From the NCBI GenBank assembly GCA_963383645.1, contig OY726576.1, positions 14,207,659 to 14,271,658 of the forward strand: a DNA stretch of 64,000 nucleotides, read 5' to 3'. A model generated the notes under the pieces. The model had not been told where the DNA came from. It was given only the letters and a program-made list of their open reading frames with translations, and ran no database searches. The position numbers and the translations under genes were made by a program. Shown piece by piece: positions 34,302 through 45,169 of the stretch. Within the stretch, counting starts at the first letter, position 1, and each line of letters starts with the position of its first letter. This DNA is from Muscardinus avellanarius. Lineage: Eukaryota > Chordata > Mammalia > Rodentia > Gliridae.

Positions 34302-34598
34302 GTGGAGTGTGGTGGTGCACGCTTGTAATTCCAGTACTTGGGAGGCTGAGACAGGACCACAGGTTCCAGGACAGCCTGAGCCAGCAGTAAGACTCTCAGC
34401 AGCCTAGAGAGACCCTATTCAAAATAAAAATAGGGCTGAGGTGTAGCTGAGAGTTGGAATGCTCCTACACTTAACCCCAGTACCGCCAAACCCCCCCCCA
34501 AAAAAAAAACCAAGAAAATGCAATTTTCTGTGTAAATTTCAAAATTTTTCATGGAATCAAACACTAAAACTTATCAAAAATAGCATGCGCGCGTGCGT

Positions 34599-34640
<42 letters not shown>
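34302..34640 (+). mobile_element. Type D SINE and a downstream (CG)(CA)n microsatellite
   Basis: SINE at 34302-34512 with tail CCCCCCCCCAAAAAAAAA. A separate tract, GCATGCGCGCGTGCGTGC plus about 20 CA units, lies at 34584-34640. Confidence 0.83.
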
Positions 34641-34641
<1 letters not shown>

Positions 34642-34680
34642 AAAAAACACAAAACAAGGTCACTTAGAAATAATCTATGA

Positions 34681-35105
34681 GAGCCGGGCGTGGTGGCGCA
34701 CACTTGTAACCCCAGCATTTGGGAGGCTGAGACCGGAGGATCGTGGTTCGCGGACAGCCTCGGCTACTTAGTGAGGCCCTCTGCAACTCAGTGAGACCCT
34801 GTTTCAAAATAAAGAATAAAAAATAGGGCAGGGGATGTAGCTCGAAGGTGGAATGCCCCTGAGTTCCATCCACACACAAAAAAAAAAAAAAAAAGAAAGA
34901 ATCTGTGAATGCCGGCCATGGTGGTGCATGTTTGTAATCCCAGTACTTGGGAGGCTGAGACAGGAGGATCACAGCCAGCTTCAGTAACTTAGTGAGGCCA
35001 TCTGCAACTTGGTGAGATCCTGTTTCAAAATAAAGAAATAATAGGGCTGTGGTATAGCTTGGAGGTAGAATGCCCTTGGGTTCTATCCCCAGTACCCCCC
35101 CCCCC
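34681..35105 (+). mobile_element. Type B then type D SINE in tandem
   Basis: Type B at 34681-34895 (GGTTCGCGGACAGCCTCGGC). Type D at about 34911-35095, ending CTATCCCCAGTACC and a C run. Confidence 0.88.
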
Positions 35106-35225
35106 ACATTAATCTACAAAAGTCAATGGAAAAAATCCTACATGAAATAATATCAAACAGATTTTAGCAGTTTGCTACAAGAATAATACAACATTTTTGC
35201 AGGAATGTATACAACTTAGAATTTT

Positions 35226-35446
35226 TTTTGTGTGTGTGTGGTACTGGGGTTCCTGGAAGCCCTTCTACCTCCGGGCTACACTCCCAGACCTATTTTATAC
35301 TTTTTTTTATTTTTGGAAACAGGGTCTCTTAAGCCAGCGCAGCTAGCTTCAAACCTGCGCGATCCTCCTGTCTCCGCCTCCCAAGCGTGGGGATTATAAG
35401 CGAGCGCGGGGATTACAAGCGAGCGCCACCACGCCTGGCCCGACAG
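35226..35446 (-). mobile_element. Type A SINE with internal duplication near its 5' end
   Basis: Antisense copy flanked by CTTAGAATTTT at 35215-35225 and 35447-35457. The GGGGATTAYAAGCGAGCG block occurs twice in a row (about 35389-35425). Confidence 0.88.
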
Positions 35447-35584
35447 CTTAGAATTTTAAAATCTATTACTATTATCCTCCATAGCAAAAGATAAAAAATA
35501 TATAAATCCTGCTCATTTATGCTGACTGGGCCACTGGCAAAAGTTAATGCTCTTCTTGACAAAAAAGTTCATCTCAACAATCGA

Positions 35585-35815
35585 GGAATAGCTATGTACT
35601 GTAACATTGCCTATGATCCTAGCTATTGGGCAGGCTAAGGCACAAGGACCACAAACTCAGTGAGACCCTGTCTCAAAATAAAAAAATAACAAATTCAGCC
35701 ATGTGTGGTAACCCCCAGTACGTGGGAGCCTGAGAAAGGAGGATCGCAGGTTCAAGGTCAGCCTCAGCAATTTAGCTAGATTTGTAACAAGTTCTTATTT
35801 TCAAAGAAAGTGGGG
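35585..35815 (+). mobile_element. Two old B1-like monomers
   Basis: GATCCTAGCTATTGGGCAGG to CTGTCTCAAAATAAA, then GCCATGTGTGGTAACCCCCA to CAGCCTCAGCAATTTAG; no clear ID halves. Confidence 0.6.
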
Positions 35816-36170
35816 GAAAAAGCTCAAAGCCAAAGTTGATAGGAAAATAAGAAGGCTAAAGAATTAATTCAGAAATAGTCTAATATCTAAATAGGAGTTT
35901 TAGAAGAAGAGAGAGAAAATGGAAGGAGAAAAATTTTCAAATAAGAGAAAATTTTCAGAATAAAAGGACCAAGGTTGCAAAGGGCATATCAAGTGCCCAG
36001 AATAATAAAAGACCCATATCATGACATATCTTTTAAATTTCAGGATACCAATGACAGCACACAAAGAATTAGCAATTAGAACAGTAGTAGAATCCTCCAA
36101 GCTTGGTAAATTTGGAGTCAGTTAAGGCAACAATTCACAATTTTAGGGGAAAATTATTTCCTCAAATTCT

Positions 36171-36387
36171 TTTTTTTTTTTTTTTGGTGGTACTGGGGCT
36201 GGAACCCAGGGACTTTCTACTGCCAGGCTATACTCCTAGGCCTATTTTATATTTAATTTGGAAACAGGGTCTCACTAAGTTGCCGAGAGCCTCACTAAGT
36301 AGCTGAGGCTGGCTTCGAACCTGTGCGATCCTCCTGTCTCAGTCTCCCAAGTGCTGGGATTACAAATGTGCGCCGCTATGCCCGGAT
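36171..36387 (-). mobile_element. Type C SINE with 14-base target-site duplication
   Basis: Antisense copy (GGTACTGGGGCTGGAACCCA). TTTCCTCAAATTCT is repeated exactly at 36157-36170 and 36388-36401. Confidence 0.93.
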
Positions 36388-36801
36388 TTTCCTCAAATTC
36401 TACCCATACCCCTAAAAGTACTTGTAGCCAGGTCAGGTTTTATGCAATTCACGCCCATGGACTCCTTTCTCAAGAAGCTAGCAAATGATGACAGAAGGCA
36501 GGAGAGTGTGGCAGGCAGAAAGCAGCAAGGGGACCCCAGGATGACAGAGAGGGAAAGCCAGGCTGACTCCTGTGTAAAGCCCTAGGGATCACAAACCTAG
36601 ACTGTCAGAAGATGAAGGAATTTCTCTAGGCAAAAATGAAATAGCACATTATCTAATGAACCCAACTTTGTAGAAAACTGTACTGAGAGGCTCTGGAGAA
36701 TGTGGGAAGAATTGGCTAGCATTAAGTAAACAGAAACTAACAAAATAAAAATTAAGACAATTATTAAATGCAGAAAAATAGTACAAAAATAATTAAGATA
36801 A

Positions 36802-37014
36802 GCTGGGTGTGGTGGCGCACACTTGTAAACCCAGTACTTGGGAGGCTGAGACCGGACAATCACAGGTTCGTGGCCAAACTCAGCTACTTAGTGAGGCCCT
36901 CTGCAACTTAATGAGACCCTGTTTCAAAATAAAGAAGAAAAAATACGGCTAGGTGTGTAGCTCAGAGGTAGAATGCCCCTGGGTTCAATCCCTGATACTG
37001 GGGGGGGGGGGGGG

Positions 37015-37058
<44 letters not shown>
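36802..37058 (+). mobile_element. Type D SINE with (G)n(AT)n tail
   Basis: Sense copy ending TTCAATCCCTGATACT, then about 16 G (37000-37015) and about 20 AT units (37018-37058). Confidence 0.88.
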
Positions 37059-37061
<3 letters not shown>

Positions 37062-37261
37062 CACACATCAAATACTGATTTAAGCAAACATAAGCATTAC
37101 AGGAGGATTGGTAAAATGATGGTTATAAGTAGACTGTGACATTTAAAACAAATAAATCCTCATGTTCCACAGTAGTTTTCTTGCATTGTACTGGTCTTAG
37201 ATAAAAGCCAGTGATAAGTAGTTTCAGCTTCCTCTGACATGAAATGTGTTCAATATAAAAT

Positions 37262-37321
<60 letters not shown>

Positions 37322-37476
37322 CTTACTGGGGACTGAATCCAGGGGCTTCCTGCTTCTATGACAGGGTCTCACAAAGTTGTTGAGGATCTTGCTGAGTTGC
37401 TAAGGCTGGCCTCAAACCTGTTATGCTCCTGTTTCAGCCTTCCAAGGATGACAGGAATGAGTCACCATGACCAGTG
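37262..37476 (-). mobile_element. Old SINE with (TG)n tail
   Basis: About 26 TG units (37265-37318) run into TTACTGGGGACTGAATCCAG and a shortened, diverged hybrid SINE. Confidence 0.8.
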
Positions 37477-37719
37477 GATTCTTAGTTATGATAGAATTTG
37501 GACCTAAGTCAGCGTATGGAAAACTAAGTCTCCTACCAGCAGTATGGTAAGACCACAAAAGTGAGAAATATGCCTAACTTCCCACGTGCAAGCCTCGGTA
37601 TCTATAGCAAATAACTTCTCCTCTATCTGCAGTCTTACATGAAGCTTGAATTAGAGGGAGACAATTTCCATGGTCACCTCACAGAACTGCCAAATGAAGA
37701 CAGTCCAGAACAGAACACA

Positions 37720-37830
37720 GGCTGTGAAGCCAGTCGGGACTGTGTAGGTCTCAGCTCATCCACTTATCCTTGAACTGCACAGATTATCCTGCCTTTCCTC
37801 CCCAAGCCATGACCAAGACCAACAGCACGG
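37720..37830 (-). mobile_element. MIR fragment (antisense)
   Basis: GGCTGTGAAGCCAGTCGGGA and the following CTCATCCACTTATCCTTGAA are the MIR complement. Confidence 0.55.
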
Positions 37831-38224
37831 ATACACTTCACACTTATTCAGTGTGTGCATCCTTCACAAGACGATACATGTAAAATGAAAAGAATAGGCT
37901 ATCCATGAAAAGAAAACACTAGTCGTGGCCCAGTAAAACTGTATCATGAATGGATCATAATTTGCACTTTGAAAACTATTCCATAAGTTATGGTTTCATC
38001 ATTACAAAACTCCACCTGTAAAACATAAACTTACCTCGTGGGATTATTCTACAAAACTTTTACCACCTGTTAGGCATTATAGTATGATAAAACTATAATG
38101 TTAAGGCATAAAGCAAATATCAGACATTATTTGTATGCAGATCTCTATCTGATTGAGAATAGTGGGGTGTCACACATATGCGTATATTTTATTAATAACT
38201 GTCAAAGCAATAATTGTAACATTA

Positions 38225-38440
38225 ATACTTAAAAAGAGTGCTTGCCATGTGCACTGAATTTGTTCCATCTGAAGAGGTCCTCTCTGAAGTAACAACTATT
38301 ACCATCATTCATTCCAATTTTACAGATGAAGAAACTGAGGTATATAACGAGAGATTCACACAGTGAATTCACACAGTGAGCTTGCAGCAGAGTTAGGATT
38401 TAGAGATTATAGCCCCACAGACTATACTTTTAACTTCAAA
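38225..38440 (+). mobile_element. MIR element
   Basis: TTTTACAGATGAAGAAACTG, then a short local duplication (TTCACACAGTGA twice) and CAGAGTTAGGATTT. Confidence 0.78.
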
Positions 38441-38518
38441 TGCTTTATTACCTTTGGCATAGAAAAATGAGATTAAAGCAGGCAGATGTAGGTCTGTGCT
38501 GTAAGGTCTAACTGAAAT

Positions 38519-39058
38519 ATGGTACCGGGATGGAGCCCAGGGGCGTTCTACCTCAGCTATACACAACAGCCCTGTTTTTTTTTATATATATATATATATT
38601 TTTTTATTTTGAAACAGTGTCTCACTGGTTGCAAAGGGCCTCACTAAGCAGCTGAGGCTGTCTGAGAACCACGATCCTCCTGTCTTGGCCTCCCAAATGC
38701 TGGGATTACAAGTGTGTACCACCACGCCCAGCTTCAGCAAGTACTTTCTGAATGCCACCCTGAGCCTCACATGTCCCACCTAGCGGAATCCACAGAGAGG
38801 GAAGAAATTTTAGCCCAGGAGATAGGATCAGAGAAAAGGGAACAGTAATTTTGTTAGAAAAGGAATGACCAACCAGGCGTGATGGCGCACGCTTGTAATC
38901 CCTGTGCTTGGGAGGTGGAGACGGGAGGATCGCGCTGGTTCGAAGCCAGTCTCGCTGGCTTAAGAGACCCTGTTTCCAAATAAAAAATATAAAATAGGTC
39001 TGGGAGTGTAGCCAGGAGGTAGAAGGGTTTCCAGGAACCCCAGTACCACCAAAAGAAA
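38519..39058. mobile_element. Antisense SINE then sense type A SINE
   Basis: Antisense copy at 38519-38733 with (TA)n in its linker. Sense type A copy at about 38872-39056 (CTCGCTGGCTTAAGAGACCC), flanked by near-identical GGAATGACC and GGAACGACC. Confidence 0.88.
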
Positions 39059-39089
39059 AGGAACGACCGTTACAGGGCAATGAGGGAAT

Positions 39090-39225
39090 GACTATTTATT
39101 CCTCACAATAGCTCTCTGAGGGACCCTCACATCCTCTTACATACTAAGAACCTGAGCCTCAAAGAAGCCAGAAATTTGACCCAGCTCACGTGTCTCAGAC
39201 CCAGGTCTCAGGTCTGTCCTCAGGG
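39090..39225 (+). mobile_element. MIR fragment
   Basis: TTCCTCACAATAGCTCTCTG and AACCTGAGCCTCAAAGAAGC in MIR order. Confidence 0.6.
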
Positions 39226-39751
39226 CCACCTCTGCTTCAACCACGCACTCTGACTCAGGAGACAGGCTGGGCGGAGGCCCTGAGCAACTGGCATTGCACC
39301 CAACAGCCTCCAGAGCTCCTTCCAACCCAGCCCTGGACACTGGTCTCCACTCTGATCTAACTGCTGTGGGACATTCATTTTCATTCTCCCGCCCAGGTCC
39401 CATGGCGCTTCCTGTTCAAGGCTAATCTTGTTACTTCTCCTGTACCCTATCGTATTCAGTCTCTTGCACCATCAATTACCTCCTTTTTCTCTCGTGTTTT
39501 CAACCTTCTTTTGCCTTTAAACCCGCTTAAGCCTCCGCAATTTAACCATGATCTCATGTAGCAGAAAGATATCCTCCAGAATCTTTCTTCTCTCCTCTTA
39601 CCTCTCTGCTACCCAGGTATTCTTAAAAAATCCTTGTGTCTACATTTCATTACTTTTTTGGGCAATTTTATGTATATTAAGAATGTTTGTGGCTAGAAAA
39701 CATATACGAAGATAATAAAAGGGTGAAGAGATGCCCAGAAATCACCAGTAC

Positions 39752-40096
39752 CTGAAGGAGGGAAGGCTTCAGGAGTGGTTGCCACAGTGCTGGCGTTCCC
39801 CTCCCAGGGCTCTGTTCTGGCATCTATGAACTGGCCGTCTGGAAGCCACGTTCCATTGGGTGAAGCGGTAGTGCCTACAGAATCGGTGCTTGCTGTTGGT
39901 GTGGCCCCGCTGGCAGAGTATGAAGAATTGATGGTGGTTACGTAGGTGGGTCCCAGAGTTACATTTGGGCTGAATGTTGTTGGTGCCGCAGACGGGGAGG
40001 TCACTGGAGAGACTGGGTGTGAAGTTCTGTTCTCTTCTTTAACTGATCCTGCTGTTGATGCTTTAAGTGATCTTGTAATTCCTAAGGAAGGTGAAA
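39752..40096 (-). CDS. PTPRA: PTPRA coding exon 2: glycosylated ectodomain (residues 25-139)
   Basis: This 345-base exon (phase 1 to phase 1) encodes nearly the whole short ectodomain, rich in Ser, Thr and Pro. It carries five N-glycosylation sequons (NRT 47, NVT 69, NSS 81, NGT 105, NAS 125), with NAT 21 in the previous exon. The stretch [12 protein letters not shown] and [12 protein letters not shown] is the best-conserved part; elsewhere it differs from human at many positions, as expected for a mucin-like stalk with heavy O-glycosylation and no known fold. Acceptor TTTGTAG. The donor chosen is CAG|GTACTG, because only the phase fits the cassette and the family; it is weak, and a second GT (GTGATT) lies 6 bases downstream in frame. 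The open frame beyond the donor is intron. Confidence 0.96.
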
Positions 40097-40838
40097 CTAC
40101 AAACAGCAAAAAGGAAACACCACATGAAGAGTGTGAAGCTCAACAGTTATGACACAAAGCAACAAACCCTAATAAGACTCTTCAGATATGTAGGGGCCAG
40201 AAAAAGACCGACACACACGCACACATGCACATTTGAATCCAAGGCTGCACCCTCCCTATCCCCTCGAAAGGACTGTGTACAGGAGAGACAGGACTATTCA
40301 CGTAGTTCCTCAGAATCAATATATAGTCTTACACATAATCAGTTTTCTTCTCTTTTTTATACTTTTTAGGAAAGATCACAATCTCTTTGATATATTTATT
40401 TTTTATTTATTTTATTTTTTTGTAGTACTGGGGGGTGGAACCCAGGGGCTTTCCACCCCTAGGCTATACTCCCAGACCCATTTTATACTTCATTTGGAAA
40501 CAGGGTCTCACTAAGTTGCTGAGAGCCTCACTAAGTAGCTGAGGCTGGCTTCGAACCTGTGCGATCCTCCTGTCTCAGCCTCCCAAGCGCGGGGATTACA
40601 AGCGTGCGCCACCACGCCCGGCTCTCTCTTTGATACATTCAAAATATCATATAGTATGTAGAACAATGCTGAGCATTCAATATAATTGAGAGAATTTTCA
40701 AAGATACTTATTTACCATCAATTTCAAGTACATTTTAATAATCTTTTCTTCAGTGCCACCCAGGTCTTCAAATTTGGGCCACGGTATGTGAAATCAGCAT
40801 CCTATTTCAAACAGCAGCCTTCTCAAGTGAGAATTTAC
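40097..40838 (-). other. PTPRA: PTPRA intron 1 within the coding region (742 bases)
   Basis: Phase 1, donor GTAAAT, acceptor TTTGTAG. Nearly one third is the type C SINE at 40393-40624; the rest shows nothing recognisable. Confidence 0.92.
40393..40624 (-). mobile_element. Type C SINE with 11-base target-site duplication
   Basis: Antisense copy (GTAGTACTGGGGGGTGGAAC through CCACCACGCCCGGC) flanked by TCTCTTTGATA at 40382-40392 and 40625-40635. Confidence 0.93.
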
Positions 40839-40911
40839 CTGTGGTTGCATTGCTGGCGCTGACATGAGTCAGACCACTGCCAAGCAGAACAAGAATGAAC
40901 CAGGAATCCAT
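40839..40911 (-). CDS. PTPRA: PTPRA coding exon 1: start codon and signal peptide (residues 1-24)
   Basis: Encodes [14 protein letters not shown] followed by [10 protein letters not shown], ending one base into codon 25 (phase 1). The hydrophobic core [10 protein letters not shown] ending in small residues VSAS is a classic cleaved signal peptide, with cut probably after Ala19, which sends the receptor to the secretory pathway. Asn21 (NAT) is the first sequon of the mature chain. The ATG is chosen because it begins the known family N-terminus and sits in a strong context (A at -3, G at +4). Only six untranslated bases separate it from the acceptor (GTTTTGCAG), so the rest of the 5' UTR lies on exons further right. 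Donor GTAAAT. Confidence 0.97.
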
Positions 40912-40917
40912 GCTGAC
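40912..40917 (-). other. PTPRA: 3' end of PTPRA 5' UTR on the start-codon exon
   Basis: GTCAGC between the acceptor GTTTTGCAG and the ATG. It supplies the A at -3 of the initiation context. Confidence 0.85.
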
Positions 40918-41033
40918 CTGCAAAACAGGGAGCTATGTTAGATGAGGCCCAATGCTATGATCCCCGTGTCCAAATGACTCAAAATACATGAGGGTTTTGC
41001 GTAGGATCTTTCTAGCTACTAAAATGTATGTAT

Positions 41034-41235
41034 AGGCTGGGTGTGTTGGTAACACACCTGTAATCCTAGTACTTGGGAGACTGAAACAGAAGGATCACAG
41101 GTTCAAGCCCAGCCTCAGCAACTAAGCAAGACCCTTGGCATATTAGTGAGATCCTGCTTCAAATTAAAAAATAAAATAGGGCTGGGAGTGTAGCTGAGAG
41201 GTAGAATCCCCCTTGGTTCTATCCTCAGTAACCCC
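41034..41235 (+). mobile_element. Type D SINE
   Basis: GGCTGGGTGTGTTGGTAACA through TCTATCCTCAGTAACC with C/A tail. Confidence 0.85.
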
Positions 41236-41300
41236 CCCCCAAAAAAAAAGGAAAACAGAAAGAAAGAAGAAGAAAATGGAAGGAAGGAAGGAAAGAAGAA

Positions 41301-41868
41301 TTGATCCAAAGCAGCCAGGTGTGGTGGCACACACTTGTAATCACAGAACTTGGGAGGCTGAGACAAAAAGATCACGGCCAGCCTTGGCTTATTATTATTA
41401 TTATTTTTGGTGGTACTGGGGATGGAACCCTTCTATCTCTGGGCTACACTCCCAGAACTATTTTTATATTTTTTATTTGGAAACAGGGTCTCTTAAGCCA
41501 GTGAGGCTGGCTTCAAACCTGCGCAATCTTCCTGTCTCCACCTCCCAAGTGCAGGGATTACAAGCGTGCGCCACCATGCCCGGCTCAGCCTTGGCTTAAT
41601 GAGGCCCTCCGCAACTTAGTTGAGACCTTGTTTTAAAAATAAGAAAGAGAGCCGGGTGTGGTGGCGTATGCTTGTAATCCCAGCATTTGGAAAGGCTGAG
41701 ACCAGAGGATCGCAGTTCTTGGACAGCCTCAGCTACTTGGCGAGGCCCTCTGCAACTTAGTGAGAACCTGTTTCAAAGAATAAAGAATAAAAAAATAGGG
41801 GAGGAGGTATAGCTTGGAGGTAGAACACCCCTGGGTTCAATCCCCAGTGCCACACCAAAAAAAAAGGA
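41301..41868 (+). mobile_element. Sense SINE split by an opposed type A SINE, then a second sense SINE
   Basis: The outer copy starts near 41311, is cut at CCAGCCTTGGCTTA and resumes at 41586; its ID half is missing. The inner antisense type A copy at 41392-41585 is bounded by exact 13-base repeats (CAGCCTTGGCTTA) at 41379-41391 and 41586-41598. A further sense copy lies at 41650-41868. Confidence 0.93.
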
Positions 41869-41877
41869 AGAAAAGAG

Positions 41878-42655
41878 CTAAAGCCACAAAAAGACACTGA
41901 CAAAATGTAAATGAATATTACTAAGTGGAAGAAGCCAATCTGGAAGGCCGTGCAGTGTATGAGTCCAGTTATAGTAGTCGCCCTTATAGCAGTGCTTTGC
42001 TTTTCCAGTTTCAGCTACCTGCAGCCAACCATAGTCAGAAATAGCATTTGTCTTGCTTCTTTCGAGAGAGATCACATCCATACAACTTTTATTATAGTTC
42101 ATTCAATCTATTACTATGCCTAATTTATAAATTAAACGTCATCATGTATAGGTATGCGTATAGAGGAAAAAGGACTGTGAGGTGTAGTACTACGTATGAT
42201 TTCCGGCATGCAACAGGGTCTTGGGATGTGTCCCTGTGGATAAGGAGGTACTATTGCATATGACATTCTGGAAAAGATAAGACCATGGAGGCAGTAAAAG
42301 ATCAGAAGCTGTGGGGTTAGAAGGGAGAGAGGGACATGTTGGTATAGCACTGAGGATTTTTTGGGCAATGGAACTCTTCTGTATGATACCACATCGATGG
42401 CTACGTGTCATGACACATTTGTCCAAATCCACAGAGTGTCCATCACTTTGAGTGAACGCTAATGTAAACTACAGAGCTTCCGTGATGACCAAGAGTCGAT
42501 GTAGGCTCATCAGATACAACACATGCACCCTGCTGTGGAATGCTGCCAATGGGGAAGATGGTCATATGTGAGAGCAGGAGGTATCTGAGAATTCGCTATA
42601 CTTTTTGCTCAATTTTTCTGTGAACCTAAAAATAAAGCCTATTAACAAAAAGGAA
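41878..42655 (+). mobile_element. Old L1 3' end interrupted by a DNA transposon
   Basis: AATATTACTAAGTGGAAGAA with GCCAATCTGGAAGGC before the interruption and GACATTCTGGAAAAGATAAG after it join colinearly in L1M-type 3' sequence. The end is CTGTGAACCTAAAAATAAAG. Confidence 0.78.
41972..42252. mobile_element. Tigger-like (Tc1/mariner) nonautonomous DNA transposon
   Basis: Imperfect terminal inverted repeats (AGTAGTCGCCCTTAT on the left; ATAAGGAGGTACT on the right) flanked by TA. Interior text CCTAATTTATAAATTAAACG and CATGTATAGGTATGCGTATA resembles Tigger/MER2-group elements. About 280 bases with no transposase frame, so it is a MITE-like deletion product. Its exact family is not certain. Confidence 0.7.
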
Positions 42656-42740
42656 ACAAACTGAGTAAATTATCACAAATAAGACCAAGTATTAAAATAA
42701 GAACTCATATATCAATATTGAAAATATAAAGATCCCTCCC

Positions 42741-43031
42741 AGCCGGGCGTGGTGGCGCACGCTTGTAATCCCTGCACTTGGGAGGCTGAGACTGGAGGAT
42801 CGCACATGTTCGAAGTCAGCCTCGGCTACTTAGTGAGCCCCTGTTTCCAAATAAAATATAAAATAGGTCTGGGAGTATAGCCCGGAGGTAGAAATCCTCT
42901 GGGTTCCACCCCTAGTACCACCAAAAGAAAAAAAAAAAAAAAAAGATCCCTCCCTAATTTTTTTTATTGCTGCTGGGGATGGAACTCAGGGCCTAATACA
43001 TGCTCTACCACTGAGCTACAGCCCCAGTCCC
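42741..43031. mobile_element. Type C SINE with 13-base target-site duplication, then antisense ID
   Basis: Sense type C copy at 42741-42941 between exact AAAGATCCCTCCC repeats at 42728-42740 and 42942-42954. Antisense plain ID at about 42956-43031 (GGGCCTAATACATGCTCTAC). Confidence 0.9.
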
Positions 43032-43104
43032 ATGACTCTGATTTTGAAAACTATGAAAGACCTAAACAGATAATTTACAGAAGAGAAAATCAGCTAAGAA
43101 AATA

Positions 43105-43459
43105 CAAAAGCTGGGCATGGCCGGGCATGCCTGTAATCCTAGCTACTTACAGGCGGATGCAAGAAAACTGCAAGTTCAAGACCAGCCTTGACAGTTTAGG
43201 AGAATGTGTCTTCAGACTTAAAAAGGAGAGCCGAGCTGGGCATGGGGGTGCACAGTTGTAATCCTGGCATTTGGGAGGCTAAGACTGGAGGATTGTGGTT
43301 CGCGGACAGCCTCAGCTACTTAGCGAGGCCCTCAGCTACTTAGCGAGACCCTCTGCAACTTAGTGAGACTCTGTTTCAAAAAATAAAGAATAAAAAATAG
43401 GGCAGGGGGTGTGGCTCAGAGGTCTAATGCCCCAGGGTTCCATCCCCAGACCAGCAAAA

Positions 43460-43506
<47 letters not shown>

Positions 43507-43804
43507 GGAGAGCTGAAGCTGGGTACAGTGGCATATGCTGGTAATTCCTCAGCAACTTATCGAGGCCCTCAGCAACTTAGCTGAGACCCATTTCAAAATA
43601 AAACAAAAATAAGCCGGGCGTGGTGGCACAAATTTGTAATCCCAGTACTTGGGAGGCAGAGACAGGAGGATTGTGCAGGTTCAAAGCCAGCCTCAGCTAC
43701 TTAGTGAGGCTCTTAGCAGCTTAGTGAGACTCTGTTTCCAAATAAAATATAAAATATGTCTGGGAGTATAGCCCAAAGGCAGAAGGCCCCTGGGTTCCAT
43801 ACTC

Positions 43805-43853
<49 letters not shown>
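43105..43853 (+). mobile_element. Run of four sense SINE copies with AAAT and CA tails
   Basis: Old B1 monomer at 43110-43225; type B at 43237-43455 with (AAAT)n to 43506 and a duplicated CTCAGCTACTTAGCGAG segment; a short deleted copy at 43513-43612; type C at 43613-43805 with about 23 CA units. Confidence 0.87.
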
Positions 43854-43856
<3 letters not shown>

Positions 43857-45169
43857 CTTACTTCCCTCCTCTGGTCTATTCCAAGCACCCGCAGCTCCGC
43901 GTCAGGAAGTAGGGTTTACTCTCCTCCTGTGCACCTCTCCTGGAGTCTGCTCTAACGGTCCAGGAAGCCTTTTACACTGCGGTTTCCTAGTACCCTGGAG
44001 ACACTGTAATATGACTCACCATTTTCTTTCCATTTGCCAGTCCTGACATTTTCCTGAATCACTTCAACATCCTCACAGAAGACAGCCACAACCTCCGCGT
44101 GGCTAGCCTCAGTGCCCGACTTCCCCCACTGCACTGGCCTACACCTCTGCTCTGCTTCCGCCCCCCGACACACACAGGCTCGACTTGAGATTCTGCCGTC
44201 ACCCTCAAGTCCTCGCACAGACTACCTTTCCACTCGCAACCGCTCTCCCATCCTTACAGCCCCGTCTGCTGCCTCCTAGGCCTGCTCTGACTTCAGCCAG
44301 ACCTCTGTCCCTCATTTCCTTTCTGATCTCTCTGCCTTGTCTTTATTTGCTTCTCTACAGACCAGGAAAGGTCGACGTCCGTTCAGTCATTCCCTTGCAA
44401 CGTCCTTAATTCCCTTGCTACCTGTTCTGTCAACACTAGGGCTAAACTTTCAGCTGTGCATGCGGCTTACTAAACGCTCTTCCCCAAAGCTGAGCAAGCC
44501 ACGAGGTTGGTAAATCTAGAGATCATTACTTCTACCTCGATGCAACCCTCAACAAAATCTCTCAGCACTTCCTGGTCCAGATTCCCAGTTCTCCACGGCA
44601 AGGGTTTCAAACCTCCTCCTTCTGTACCCTCGGCTGTCGGTCTTGTCTTCCCCCCCGAGAAAACAGAAGCGTCTGGACTGGAACACCCTTAACTCCTACT
44701 CGCCACACCTAGGAACTGATTTCTTCCCTGAAGCCCCCCAAGGATCTCAGCACCTCAGGAGCCACCGCAGCCTGTACTCCTCCCGCTCGCACCTGCACCT
44801 AACACCGTCAAGAGCTTCCCAAAGGAGAGGTGGGAACTCCTCTGGACCTCCATCAACCCTCCAGCTAGCGTTCGCTCTACGCTGCCTCATGCCAGATTTC
44901 TAGAAAGAGCTGCTTCCATGGTAATCTGGGTTCATTTTCAACCATGTCATTAAAATGGCTGCTTCAATAACAAAGAACAACCTCCTTAAAAATATGTGCA
45001 ACTCATTCACAAAGGTCAATTTCTCTAATAGATGAGGAAAATATGACTTCTCAAGTATCAGAAGGAAACCAGCCTTCTCAGCTGTAGTCTGCATGATGCC
45101 AGAAACTCTGGGGGAAACGGGAATGGTTCTGCCTTGTCACATGATGATTTACAATATTTGTGATATTTC

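Larger units (their letters stand above)
32499..39751 (-). other. PTPRA: PTPRA intron 2 (7,253 bases)
   Basis: Phase 1 intron whose donor GTACTG is weak. No recognisable element in 32499-32995, 33325-33775, 33965-34300, 35820-36155, 36390-36800, 37059-37260, 37480-37715, 37830-38220 or 39230-39751; the 33325-33775 stretch resembles an old repeat end but could not be named. A possible L1 scrap lies at 35470-35600. Confidence 0.9.

Noticed and set aside
39693..39751. Continuation of the ectodomain frame past 39752
   Set aside because: Extra residues ([10 protein letters not shown]...) have no counterpart in PTPRA, and splicing at CAG|GTACTG restores the family sequence through the cassette.
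43860..44900. C-rich stretch resembling L2-type or LTR sequence
   Set aside because: No ordered match to a repeat I know; not named.
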